6,680 bases of DNA from Endomicrobium sp. (GCA_031260765.1 JAISKX010000102.1:1-6680), one strand, 5' to 3'. Positions 1 to 6,265 are shown, counted from the stretch's first letter. Numbers and translations: made by a program. The notes: generated from the sequence alone by a model not told the origin.

Positions 1-2
1 AA

Positions 3-53
3 GACTTCGTTGTGCAAGCAGGAAAAAGGAAGTTCAAAAAAATAGTATGGTAG
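3..53 (+). CDS. Possible C-terminal tail of an upstream gene (partial)
   Basis: Frame 3 is open from the window edge to a TAG stop at 51-53 and would encode DFVVQAGKRKFKKIVW. This mix of hydrophobic and basic residues looks more protein-like than the other two frames, which also stop by position 61. Only 16 residues are visible, so no family can be assigned. In other bacteria the neighbour of lpoB is often a small YcfL-type (DUF1425) lipoprotein, and this could be the end of one, but that is inference from context only. If real, the gene ends 48 nt before the lpoB-like gene. Confidence 0.35.
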   Translation, partial: DFVVQAGKRKFKKIVW

Positions 54-66
54 TTGACTAAGTTGA

Positions 67-84
67 AATTGTAAAATTACAATT
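67..84. promoter_or_regulatory. AT-rich inverted repeat upstream of lpoB, operator-like
   Basis: AATTGTAA and TTACAATT form a perfect 8-bp dyad separated by AA. The 2-nt spacing is too tight for a good RNA hairpin, so a protein-binding site is the more natural reading. It lies 6 nt before the Shine-Dalgarno of the lpoB-like gene and just downstream of a -35-like TTGACT (54-59). No convincing -10 follows at the right distance, so the promoter itself is not assigned. In such AT-rich DNA the dyad could be chance. Confidence 0.3.
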
Positions 85-101
85 ATAAAAAAGGAGGCAG
101 T

Positions 102-707
102 ATGAAAATAAGTAAAGCAGCGGGTTTATTTGTCGTAGTTGTTTTGTCTTTCGGGCTTTTGGCTTGCGGAGGTAGTAAAGTTATTAGCAGGGTTGATTCT
201 GGAACTCAAATTGATTTGAGCGGAAATTGGAACGATACCGACTCTCAACTTGTGTCAAAAGAAATGATTTCAGAAAGTTTTGCAAATCCTTGGGCTGACA
301 GATTCTATTCTGAAAACAAAAGACCGCCCAGAGTGATTATCGGAACAGTCTTGAATAAATCGGAAGAGCACATAAATACAGAAACTTTTGTAAAAGATTT
401 GGAAAGAAGCCTTATAAATTCAGGCAGAGTTGATTTTGTCGCTTCAAGTTCTCAAAGGACTGAATTGAGAAATGAGAGAGACGAGCAAGCCGCAAATGCG
501 AGAGACGCTAAAAGGCAAAGATATGAAGATGCGGCTGATTTTATGCTCAAAGGGCAAATCAACACTATTTTTGATGTTGAAGGCAAAAATCAAGTCAAAT
601 ATTATCAAGTTGAACTTGAACTTATAAATGTTGAGAGCAATAGAGTTGTTTGGATAGGGCAAAAGAAGATAAAGAAATATGTTTCAAACAAGAAATATAA
701 AGTCTAA
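102..707 (+). CDS. lpoB: LpoB-like penicillin-binding protein activator, lipoprotein
   Basis: A 201-residue exported lipoprotein of the LpoB type. In enterobacteria LpoB sits in the outer membrane and reaches through peptidoglycan to stimulate the synthase PBP1b. Residues 1-21 are a lipoprotein signal peptide with lipobox L19-L-A-C22. The hallmark N-terminal motif DLSGNWNDTDSQLV lies at 38-51. A conserved alpha/beta body follows: RVIIGTVLNKSEEH at 77-90, the helix region after TFVKDLE (95-101), ADFMLKGQI at 145-153 and VELELINVESNRVVW at 170-184. Length is normal for the family. The start is secure: AAGGAGG at 91-97 lies 4 nt before the ATG. The 3' end overlaps the next lipoprotein gene by 29 nt, implying co-transcription. 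No class A PBP gene is in the window, so the partner is unknown; the family call rests on motifs and is fairly sure, the PBP-activating role is inferred. Confidence 0.8.
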   Translation: MKISKAAGLFVVVVLSFGLLACGGSKVISRVDSGTQIDLSGNWNDTDSQLVSKEMISESFANPWADRFYSENKRPPRVIIGTVLNKSEEHINTETFVKDLERSLINSGRVDFVASSSQRTELRNERDEQAANARDAKRQRYEDAADFMLKGQINTIFDVEGKNQVKYYQVELELINVESNRVVWIGQKKIKKYVSNKKYKV

Positions 708-2121
708 TTTTCAATGCGTCATTGCGGGCTTGACCCGCAATCCCGCCTTTGTTTTCTTATTTTGCGCCGCCGTATTTTTGGGCGGCTGCTCCGCCAATAT
801 GTCTAAATATTACGGCGGTTTAAGAAAGGATATAGCAAATAAACATTATGCGTCTGCGGCAAAAACTGTTGAAAGCAAGAAAAGCGAATACGGACAAAAA
901 AATATCTTGCTTTTTTATCTTGATAGCGGAGCTGTCAATCAGTATGCGGCTGAATTGGAAAACAGCAAAAAAAATCTTGAAATCGCAAAACTTGTTTTTG
1001 ACGAGAATTATACAAAGAGCATAAGCGCAGGCGCGGCGTCTATGATTTTCAACGACGCTTCTATGCCGTATTACGGAGAAAATTTTGAGAGAGCTTATAT
1101 AACCGTTATGCAGTCTCTAAATTTTATTTTACAAGGGCAAGACAATGAGGCTGTCGTAGAAGCAAGGCAGATAGATACATTATTTAAGTTCTTTTTATCG
1201 GAAAAAGGTTTTTATACCGACGACCCTTTTGTCAGATATTTTATGGGTCTAGTATATGAAAACGGGGGATATTTAAACGACGCCCACATATCTTATTCTT
1301 TGGCTCTTGAGGCTTATAAGAAATCCAAGATACAACAAACAGCCCCTCAAGATTTGATAGACGATGCCTATACAAGCGCTTTGCGTCTTCAAATGAATGA
1401 TAAAGCCGCTAATATAAAGAGACAATATCCAAGCGCCAAACAAAATATAATTCCCTATGAGCAGGGCGAATTGATAATTTTAGATTATAACGGCATAATT
1501 CCAGAAAAAACAGAAACTGTTTTTGAGCTTGCATTGAGTAAAGCATGGGCTTTTGTGGATATAAATAATATTGATAAGAACGATATGAAAGATTATCAGA
1601 CAGCCAAATCGGCGGCTATATCGGCTTTTGCGAGCGACTATATAAAAGTATCTTTTCCAAAATATAAGCCCATAGTTCACAGCGTCCGCTCTTTTACAAT
1701 TGAAGCAAAACAAGGCTCTAAAAGTTCTTATTTGGCGGCAGACTTAGGACAGATTGCTCAAAACACTCTTGATGCTCAAATAGCTAAAGTCTATGCAAAG
1801 ACTATAGCTCGCGCCGCGATAAAATACATAGCTGGCAAACAAGTTTCTGCGAAAGCCAAAGAGAAAGGCGGCGATGGGTGGGGGGCGCTTGCTCAAATTG
1901 CCGCAAATGTTTATAGCGCTGTTTCCGAAACGGCTGATTTGAGGGCTTGGAATACTCTGCCTGAAAATATATTGATGGCGCGTATTTTTCTTCCGCAAGG
2001 GAAAAACACAATTACAATAAGATATATAGGAGCAAACGGCGCGGTTATAGGCAGTGAAGCTATGATAGTTGATATAAAAGGTAAAAAGAAAAATTTTGTA
2101 ATTTTAAAAACTCCGGCTTAA
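679..2121 (+). CDS. COG3014-type lipoprotein of unknown function
   Basis: A 480-residue predicted lipoprotein. The signal sequence has an unusually long N-region, a hydrophobic core at 23-34 and lipobox L34-G-G-C37. The body resembles the COG3014 family of uncharacterised proteins: YYGENFERAY at 131-140, NEAVVEARQID at 156-166, a TPR-like helical stretch at about 181-216 (DPFVRYFMGLVYE), NGIIPEKTE at 271-279, and ADLRAWNTLPENILMARIFLP at 419-439. Function is unknown; the TPR-like part suggests protein-protein contacts at the cell envelope. The first 29 nt overlap the lpoB-like gene, so translation is probably coupled; only a weak purine-rich stretch precedes ATG 679. Codons for about residues 13-22 are a palindromic repeat at 716-747. 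An alternative in-frame TTG start at 730 would give a compact 20-residue signal peptide but has no Shine-Dalgarno. Pairing with lpoB suggests a shared envelope role, which is inference. Confidence 0.8.
   Translation: MFQTRNIKSNFQCVIAGLTRNPAFVFLFCAAVFLGGCSANMSKYYGGLRKDIANKHYASAAKTVESKKSEYGQKNILLFYLDSGAVNQYAAELENSKKNLEIAKLVFDENYTKSISAGAASMIFNDASMPYYGENFERAYITVMQSLNFILQGQDNEAVVEARQIDTLFKFFLSEKGFYTDDPFVRYFMGLVYENGGYLNDAHISYSLALEAYKKSKIQQTAPQDLIDDAYTSALRLQMNDKAANIKRQYPSAKQNIIPYEQGELIILDYNGIIPEKTETVFELALSKAWAFVDINNIDKNDMKDYQTAKSAAISAFASDYIKVSFPKYKPIVHSVRSFTIEAKQGSKSSYLAADLGQIAQNTLDAQIAKVYAKTIARAAIKYIAGKQVSAKAKEKGGDGWGALAQIAANVYSAVSETADLRAWNTLPENILMARIFLPQGKNTITIRYIGANGAVIGSEAMIVDIKGKKKNFVILKTPA
716..747. 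repeat. Palindromic repeat element inside the lipoprotein signal peptide
   Basis: ATTGCGGG (721-728) and CCCGCAAT (734-741) form a perfect 8-bp stem with loop CTTGA. Together with flanking GCGTC and CCCGCC it looks like a widespread dispersed palindromic repeat whose translation reads VIAGLTRNP, recalled from many bacterial genomes. Here exactly that peptide is encoded at residues 14-22 of the COG3014-type lipoprotein. It is GC-rich against an AT-rich surrounding, lies just after the lpoB stop codon and before the hydrophobic core of the signal peptide, and keeps the frame open. No target-site duplication can be defined without an uninserted relative. Confidence 0.65.
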
Positions 2122-2142
2122 AGCCAAATTTGGCTGTCAGCC
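2115..2142. repeat. Overlapping GGCT/AGCC palindromes at the lipoprotein stop codon
   Basis: Four alternating blocks, GGCT (2115-2118), AGCC (2122-2125), GGCT (2132-2135) and AGCC (2139-2142), surround the stop codon and the start of the 48-nt gap before the flavoprotein genes. The central AGCCAAATTTGGCT at 2122-2135 is a perfect 14-nt palindrome. The blocks can pair in alternative, mutually exclusive ways. There is no downstream T-run, so it is not a classical terminator. It may act as a weak attenuator or mRNA-stabilising structure, or be chance. Confidence 0.3.
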
Positions 2143-2169
2143 GAGAATATAAAAGGAAGAGGGGGTTCA

Positions 2170-3012
2170 ATGTATAAGATAGTTTCAAAGCAGCAGTTAG
2201 CTTCAAACATCACAAGTTTTTGGCTGTCGGCTCCAGACATTGCCAAAAATGCAAAAGCCGGTCAATTTATCATTTTCAGAATTGACGATTACGGGGAGAG
2301 AGTGCCTTTGACTATTGCAGGCGTGGATAAGGGAAAGGGTTTAGTCAGAATTATTTTCCAACACGCGGGTAAAAGCACAACGGCTCTTAGTTTGTTAAAC
2401 GAAGGGGAATTTGTAAAAGACTTTTTAGGACCTTTGGGTCAGCCTACGGAAGTTGAGAAATATGGAACAGTATGTATAGTCTCAGGCGGAGTAGGCACGG
2501 CTGAAATCATTCCAGTCATAGACGCCTTAAAAGAGGCGGGCAACAAAGTTATTTCCATAGTCGGCGCAAGAACAAAAGAATTATTGCTTCTTGAAGACGA
2601 TATAAGGAAAGCAAGCACAGAACTTATTGTGGCAACCGACGACGGCTCTTACGGCATCAAAGGTTTTGTCACAAATGTTTTGCAAGATGTAATCAGCAAA
2701 GAAAAAGTGGATATTGTATATGCTATAGGTCCCGTTCCAATGATGAAGGCAGTCGCCAATCTCACAAAAGAAAAAGGCGTCAGAACGCTTGCATCCTTAA
2801 ATCCTATTATGGTTGATGGAACAGGCATGTGCGGCGCATGTAGAGTGACAGTTGACGGCAAAACAAAATTTGCTTGCGTTGACGGTCCTGAATTTGACGC
2901 TCACAAAGTTAATTGGGACGAACTCATATCAAGGCTGGGCACTTTTAAAGATTTAGAAAAAGTCTCATTAGAAAAATTTCAAAATGGAGGATGCAAATGC
3001 CACAGAGGATAA
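2170..3012 (+). CDS. nfnA: NfnA/SudB-type FAD/NAD-binding ferredoxin-NADP+ reductase subunit
   Basis: Small (280-residue) cytoplasmic flavoprotein subunit of a NADH-dependent reduced ferredoxin:NADP+ oxidoreductase (Nfn), also annotated as sulfide dehydrogenase SudB. It also resembles the dihydroorotate dehydrogenase electron-transfer subunit PyrK. An N-terminal FAD-binding barrel holds R44-V-P-L-T48. The nucleotide-binding half has SGGVGTAEIIP at 105-115, ATDDGSYG at 155-162 and GPVPMM at 187-192. Near the C-terminus D216-GTGM-C221-GA-C224 with C236 is the [2Fe-2S] site; an Asp plus three Cys coordination is known for Nfn, and both are present here. A further C275-K-C277 lies at the extreme end. 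The start is supported by a purine-rich AGAGG (2158-2162) 7 nt before the ATG. The gene overlaps the large-subunit gene by 16 nt, and this adjacency favours Nfn/Sud over PyrK, since no pyrD is present. Confidence 0.85.
   Translation: MYKIVSKQQLASNITSFWLSAPDIAKNAKAGQFIIFRIDDYGERVPLTIAGVDKGKGLVRIIFQHAGKSTTALSLLNEGEFVKDFLGPLGQPTEVEKYGTVCIVSGGVGTAEIIPVIDALKEAGNKVISIVGARTKELLLLEDDIRKASTELIVATDDGSYGIKGFVTNVLQDVISKEKVDIVYAIGPVPMMKAVANLTKEKGVRTLASLNPIMVDGTGMCGACRVTVDGKTKFACVDGPEFDAHKVNWDELISRLGTFKDLEKVSLEKFQNGGCKCHRG
2986..2990 (+). promoter_or_regulatory. Shine-Dalgarno that sets the nfnB start
   Basis: GGAGG lies inside the last codons of nfnA and directly touches an ATG at 2991. Zero spacing cannot work for that ATG, whereas the in-frame ATG at 2997 is 6 nt away, an ideal distance. 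A third in-frame ATG at 3015 has a weaker AGAGG (3004-3008) in front, but starting there would drop residues PQRII, which resemble the basic lead-in of homologues. The start is therefore placed at 2997. Confidence 0.7.
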
Positions 3013-4367
3013 TAATGCCGCAAAGACCTGCGGACGAAAGAAATAAAGATTTTCTTGAAGTCAACGACGGATATACGCGCGAACAAGCCTTAGAAGAATC
3101 AAAGCGTTGTTTGAGCTGCAAAAAACCGATGTGTGTAACGGGTTGTCCCGTAGAGATTGATATACCTGATTTTATAAAACCTCTTAAAGAAGACAATCCA
3201 GCAGAAGCCGTGAAAGCTTTAAAACGCAAAACCAATCTTCCCGCAGTATGCGGAAGAGTATGCCCTCAGGAAAAACAATGCGAAAAATATTGTATCTTGG
3301 GCAAAAAAGGCGAAAGCGTAGCAATCGGAAATCTTGAAAGATATACGGCGGATTGGGCTGCTAAAAATCTTAAAGAAAAAACGATTGCGCCTAAAAGCAA
3401 TGGAATCAAAGTCGCAGTAATAGGCTCAGGACCCGCAGGTCTTACTTGCGGAGGGGATTTAGCAAAACTCGGATATCAAGTGACGATTTTTGAATCTCTC
3501 CACAGCAGCGGCGGAGTTTTGAGATACGGCATTCCAGAGTTCAGACTTCCAAAAGCCGTTTTAGATGCGGAAGTTGAAAATCTTAAAGATTTGGGAATCA
3601 AATTCTTTTTCAATACTTTAATAGGAAGAACAATAACCGTTGATGATTTGTGGAAAGACGGCTATAAAGCGATTTTCGCAGGCACGGGCGCAGGACTTCC
3701 TACTTTTATGGGTATTGAAGGAGAAAATCTCAAAAATATCTATTCTGCAAATGAATTTTTGGTCAGAGTAAATATGATGAAAGGCGCAAAATTTCCCGAA
3801 TATGACACTCCTATATATAAAGGAAAGAATGTCGTAGTAATAGGCGGCGGAAATACCGCTATGGATTCAGTCAGAACGGCAAAAAGGCTCGGCGCGGCAA
3901 GCGTCAAACTTGTATATAGAAGAACAGAAGAAGAAATGCCCGCAAGACTTGAAGAAAAAATCCATGCCAAAGAAGAAGGCATAGAGTTTTGCCCTCTGAC
4001 AAATCCCGTCAAATTTATCGGAGACGATAATAAATTCGTCAAAAGCATGGAATGCGTAAAGATGAAACAAGGCGAGCCGGACAAATCAGGCAGATGTCGT
4101 CCTATTGAAATTGAAAATTCCAATTTCACAATAGACGCCGACACTGTGGTTTTGGCTTTGGGTTTAAATCCAAATCCAATTTTCACATCTCTTACAAAAG
4201 GACTTCTTCTTGACGAGCACGGACGCATAAAAGTGGACGAAAATTTGATGTCATCGCTCCCGGGAGTCTTTGCAGGCGGAGACATAGCCGGAGGTTCCAC
4301 AGTCATTCAAGCTATGGGCATGGGCAAACAAGCCGCAAAAAGCATAGTGAATTATCTAAATAAATAG
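2997..4367 (+). CDS. nfnB: NfnB/SudA (GltD-like) NADPH-binding FAD/iron-sulfur subunit
   Basis: Large subunit (456 residues from ATG 2997) of the Nfn/Sud flavoprotein pair, often annotated as homotetrameric NADPH-dependent glutamate synthase GltA. Nfn complexes bifurcate electrons, coupling reduced ferredoxin and NADH to formation of NADPH, or the reverse. The N-terminal double [4Fe-4S] region contains C38-LS-C41, C46, C50 and C85, C89, C95, C99, followed by a conserved GE (E106) seen as a cluster ligand in Nfn. FAD binding is shown by IGSGPAG at 142-148, NADPH binding by IGGGNTAMD at 282-290, and the terminal FAD motif by FAGGDIAGGSTV at 425-436. Length and domain order are complete. No glutamate synthase large subunit is nearby, and the paired small subunit argues for Nfn/Sud rather than GltBD. 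The 16-nt overlap with nfnA indicates translational coupling and a fixed stoichiometry. The physiological direction and true acceptor cannot be read from sequence. Confidence 0.87.
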   Translation: MPQRIIMPQRPADERNKDFLEVNDGYTREQALEESKRCLSCKKPMCVTGCPVEIDIPDFIKPLKEDNPAEAVKALKRKTNLPAVCGRVCPQEKQCEKYCILGKKGESVAIGNLERYTADWAAKNLKEKTIAPKSNGIKVAVIGSGPAGLTCGGDLAKLGYQVTIFESLHSSGGVLRYGIPEFRLPKAVLDAEVENLKDLGIKFFFNTLIGRTITVDDLWKDGYKAIFAGTGAGLPTFMGIEGENLKNIYSANEFLVRVNMMKGAKFPEYDTPIYKGKNVVVIGGGNTAMDSVRTAKRLGAASVKLVYRRTEEEMPARLEEKIHAKEEGIEFCPLTNPVKFIGDDNKFVKSMECVKMKQGEPDKSGRCRPIEIENSNFTIDADTVVLALGLNPNPIFTSLTKGLLLDEHGRIKVDENLMSSLPGVFAGGDIAGGSTVIQAMGMGKQAAKSIVNYLNK

Positions 4368-4377
4368 CCGCGAAGCC

Positions 4378-4403
4378 GACCTCCCCCTCGTCAGGGGGAG
4401 GTC
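4378..4403. repeat. Perfect 11-bp GC-rich hairpin after nfnB
   Basis: GACCTCCCCCT (4378-4388) and AGGGGGAGGTC (4393-4403) pair perfectly around a CGTC loop, starting 10 nt past the nfnB stop. The stem is stable enough to stop or protect a transcript, but no T-run follows, so a classical intrinsic terminator is not supported. The sequence looks like a dispersed REP-type palindrome; it is followed directly by other small repeats. Confidence 0.7.
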
Positions 4404-4405
4404 GT

Positions 4406-4439
4406 CACGCCGTAGCATAGCAGTCTTGCCACGCCGTAG
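4406..4439. repeat. Direct repeat CACGCCGTAG, two copies
   Basis: CACGCCGTAG occurs at 4406-4415 and again at 4430-4439, a 24-nt period. It is part of the same GC-rich intergenic cluster as the 4378-4403 hairpin and the 8-mer repeat. No gene or Shine-Dalgarno is visible here. Confidence 0.6.
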
Positions 4440-4446
4440 TGCAAAC

Positions 4447-4470
4447 GAAGGCGGGAAGGCGGGAAGGCGG
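4447..4470. repeat. Tandem repeat (GAAGGCGG)x3
   Basis: Three perfect head-to-tail copies of GAAGGCGG occupy 4447-4454, 4455-4462 and 4463-4470. Short perfect tandem repeats of this kind can change copy number by slippage. It lies about 30 nt upstream of the -35 region of the OmpA-family gene, so a copy change would move distal sequence but not the core promoter. The GC-rich stretch continues to about 4498. Confidence 0.65.
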
Positions 4471-4501
4471 AACGGGCGAGGGCGAACGCAGAGCGCAAAA
4501 T

Positions 4502-4530
4502 TTCTTAATCCTCTAATAATTTATTATAAT
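4502..4530 (+). promoter_or_regulatory. Sigma70-type promoter for the OmpA-family gene
   Basis: A perfect -10 box TATAAT lies at 4525-4530, with a weak -35 TTCTTA at 4502-4507 and a 17-nt spacer of AT-rich sequence. Transcription would start near 4537, leaving a leader of about 28 nt to ATG 4565. The base composition changes sharply from GC-rich repeats to AT-rich DNA right at the promoter. Confidence 0.55.
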
Positions 4531-4564
4531 GCGCCGTCTCAAAAAATAAAAAAGTTGGTGAAAA

Positions 4565-6244
4565 ATGAATAAAATTCATAAACAAACATCAAAAATCTTA
4601 ATCACAATTATATCTTGTCTTGTCTTTGCAAATCTTTCCTATGCAGATTTGTCTTTGACCGACTTTATCGCTCTCAACGATAATGCGGATTTGATTTTTT
4701 CTAAAATCAAAAAAGCGGGGTCTGATATAGGCGGCGATAAAATAGTTAATTCTATCTGGGCGCAAGGATATATGAACAATGCTGAATTTAGAAAGAAATA
4801 TTTTGATAATGAAAAACACGGCGTCAAATCTAATAGAGTAGGCGGCAATATCGGAATAAATCTTTTAACTTCAAAAGATTCTATTTTTGGATTTTATCTC
4901 GGCAATAATGAAACCAAGTTTGATATTGAGAAAAACGGCGGCGATTATACTCCCAATATGAATGAAATTGAAATCGGGGTATATTATGGTTCTTTCGGCG
5001 GGCTGCTCTCTTCAAAATTTTTGCTTGCCTACGGCTATCAACATTTTAGATTTCAAGATTTCGATTTTACCGGACATGGCGCAAAATTGGGTTATGATGG
5101 GGAAGGGGTAATACCTATAAGCAAGAGCATTGATTTCAAACCTTTTATTCAACTTCAAGGCATTGGCGTTTATAATGAAAAAATAAAAGATTCTATAAAT
5201 GGTGATGCTTTTCCTTCTCAAATAACATATAAAGGTAAAGGGATAATAGGCGTCCGTCTTGCAGATGATAAAAGCGATTTCAATTGGAATATAGGCATAT
5301 ACGGCGGATATAGATTGCTTGGCTATGTGCAAGTAGATGCCGAATCAGTTTCTATTTCAACAAATACGAACATTGACGATGCTTTAAAGTCCGGTTCTGA
5401 GGGCGAGTTTATATATGGAGCTTCTTTGGGCGCTGAATATGTTTTCGGAATAATAACAGTTTTTGCAGGCGGAGGCATTGAGACTATAAATGAAGATAAT
5501 GTTGTTGAATATTATGCCAATGGCGGAGTGAGATTTCTTTTCGGCGCAGTTAAAAAGAGCGAAGATAAAAAGAAAGATGAGGCTGCCAAAAACGATGACG
5601 CTTCAAGTCCAAAAGATGCTGATAAAACCGCAGCTGAAATAGGAGCAAAAGAGCCAGAAAATCTTTCCAACGCTCTTATAGCCCAAGAAAAAGCGGCAAC
5701 TCAAATCGGAGCTCAAAGTCCTATAGAAAACCCAGCCGCCGTAGCTGTTATTGGCGGCGTAACAACACCCGTAGATTCTTCTTCAAATTATCCTGTTGAA
5801 AATCCTCAAGCTGCAAATCAGAGACCTATCCCAGTAGTAGAATTAAATGATGACGCTTTGCTATTGAAAAAGAGTCAAGACGACAAGCAAAGGTATGCCA
5901 ATTTAATAAAGTCTTTTATTTTGTCCGTTTCTGTTTTTCAGCCCGGCGGATATGAGTTGACGAAAGATGCAAAACAAGAGATAAAGGCTTTATCCGACAA
6001 TATAAAGAGATACGATTACAGTAAAATTACCATAGAAGGGCATACTGATTCTTCCGGCAATCCCGCGCAAAACCACAAAATATCTGAATTGAGAGCTCGC
6101 TCAGTTTTTGGAGAATTATTCATCAACGGCATCCCTCTTGAAAAGATGGAATATGTAGGTTTTGGCGATACGATGCCGATATCTTCCAATAACACTGCCT
6201 CTGGCAGAGCCAGAAACCGCAGAGTAGAAATCTTCGTAGAATAA
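4565..6244 (+). CDS. Outer-membrane beta-barrel protein with C-terminal OmpA peptidoglycan-binding domain
   Basis: A 559-residue exported protein. Residues 1-27 are a signal peptide (basic start, hydrophobic 11-22, likely cleavage after S-Y-A27). Residues about 60-328 alternate polar and hydrophobic/aromatic strands rich in Gly (for example GGNIGINLL at 93-101, IFGFYLG at 107-113, IGIYGGYRLLGYV at 243-255, ANGGVRFLFG at 318-327), consistent with a beta-barrel and reminiscent of autotransporter barrels. Residues about 329-435 form a Lys/Asp/Ala- then Pro-rich linker with a degenerate internal repeat. Residues about 445-559 are an OmpA domain: EGHTDSSG at 491-498, SELRARSV at 507-514, NRRVEIF at 551-557. 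D495 and R510 are 15 residues apart, matching the spacing of the Asp and Arg that bind diaminopimelate in OmpA relatives. It should tie the outer membrane to the cell wall. A weak GGTGA (4557-4561) precedes the ATG. It has its own promoter and is probably monocistronic. The OmpA domain is sure; barrel subtype is not. Confidence 0.85.
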   Translation: MNKIHKQTSKILITIISCLVFANLSYADLSLTDFIALNDNADLIFSKIKKAGSDIGGDKIVNSIWAQGYMNNAEFRKKYFDNEKHGVKSNRVGGNIGINLLTSKDSIFGFYLGNNETKFDIEKNGGDYTPNMNEIEIGVYYGSFGGLLSSKFLLAYGYQHFRFQDFDFTGHGAKLGYDGEGVIPISKSIDFKPFIQLQGIGVYNEKIKDSINGDAFPSQITYKGKGIIGVRLADDKSDFNWNIGIYGGYRLLGYVQVDAESVSISTNTNIDDALKSGSEGEFIYGASLGAEYVFGIITVFAGGGIETINEDNVVEYYANGGVRFLFGAVKKSEDKKKDEAAKNDDASSPKDADKTAAEIGAKEPENLSNALIAQEKAATQIGAQSPIENPAAVAVIGGVTTPVDSSSNYPVENPQAANQRPIPVVELNDDALLLKKSQDDKQRYANLIKSFILSVSVFQPGGYELTKDAKQEIKALSDNIKRYDYSKITIEGHTDSSGNPAQNHKISELRARSVFGELFINGIPLEKMEYVGFGDTMPISSNNTASGRARNRRVEIFVE

Positions 6245-6251
6245 AATAGGT

Positions 6252-6265
6252 GCGGCTGAAGCCGC
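6252..6265. terminator. Short GC hairpin after the OmpA-family gene
   Basis: GCGGC (6252-6256) and GCCGC (6261-6265) pair around a TGAA loop, 7 nt past the stop codon. The stem is only 5 bp and no T-run follows, so termination here is possible but weakly supported. It may instead be the edge of the repeat-rich region that follows. Confidence 0.3.

Noticed and set aside
84..89. TATAAA as a -10 box for the lpoB-like gene
   Set aside because: A start at about 96 would cut into the AAGGAGG Shine-Dalgarno at 91-97, and the spacer to the upstream TTGAAA is only 15 nt.
2148..2153. TATAAA as a -10 box for nfnA
   Set aside because: Transcription would begin at about 2160, inside the Shine-Dalgarno, and there is no -35 at the right spacing.
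3740..4306. Long minus-strand reading frame (188 codons) opposite nfnB
   Set aside because: It lies wholly within the strongly supported nfnB gene, its product has no recognisable motifs, and it is explained by codon bias of the sense gene. The same applies to the shorter minus-strand frames elsewhere.
4378..4403. Classical intrinsic terminator for nfnAB
   Set aside because: The hairpin is strong but is followed by GTCACGCC rather than a T-run, so it is listed as a repeat with possible terminator or stabiliser effect.
4378..4470. CRISPR-like array from the clustered repeats after nfnB
   Set aside because: Repeat units are too short (8-10 nt), differ from each other and have no regular unique spacers; no cas gene is present.
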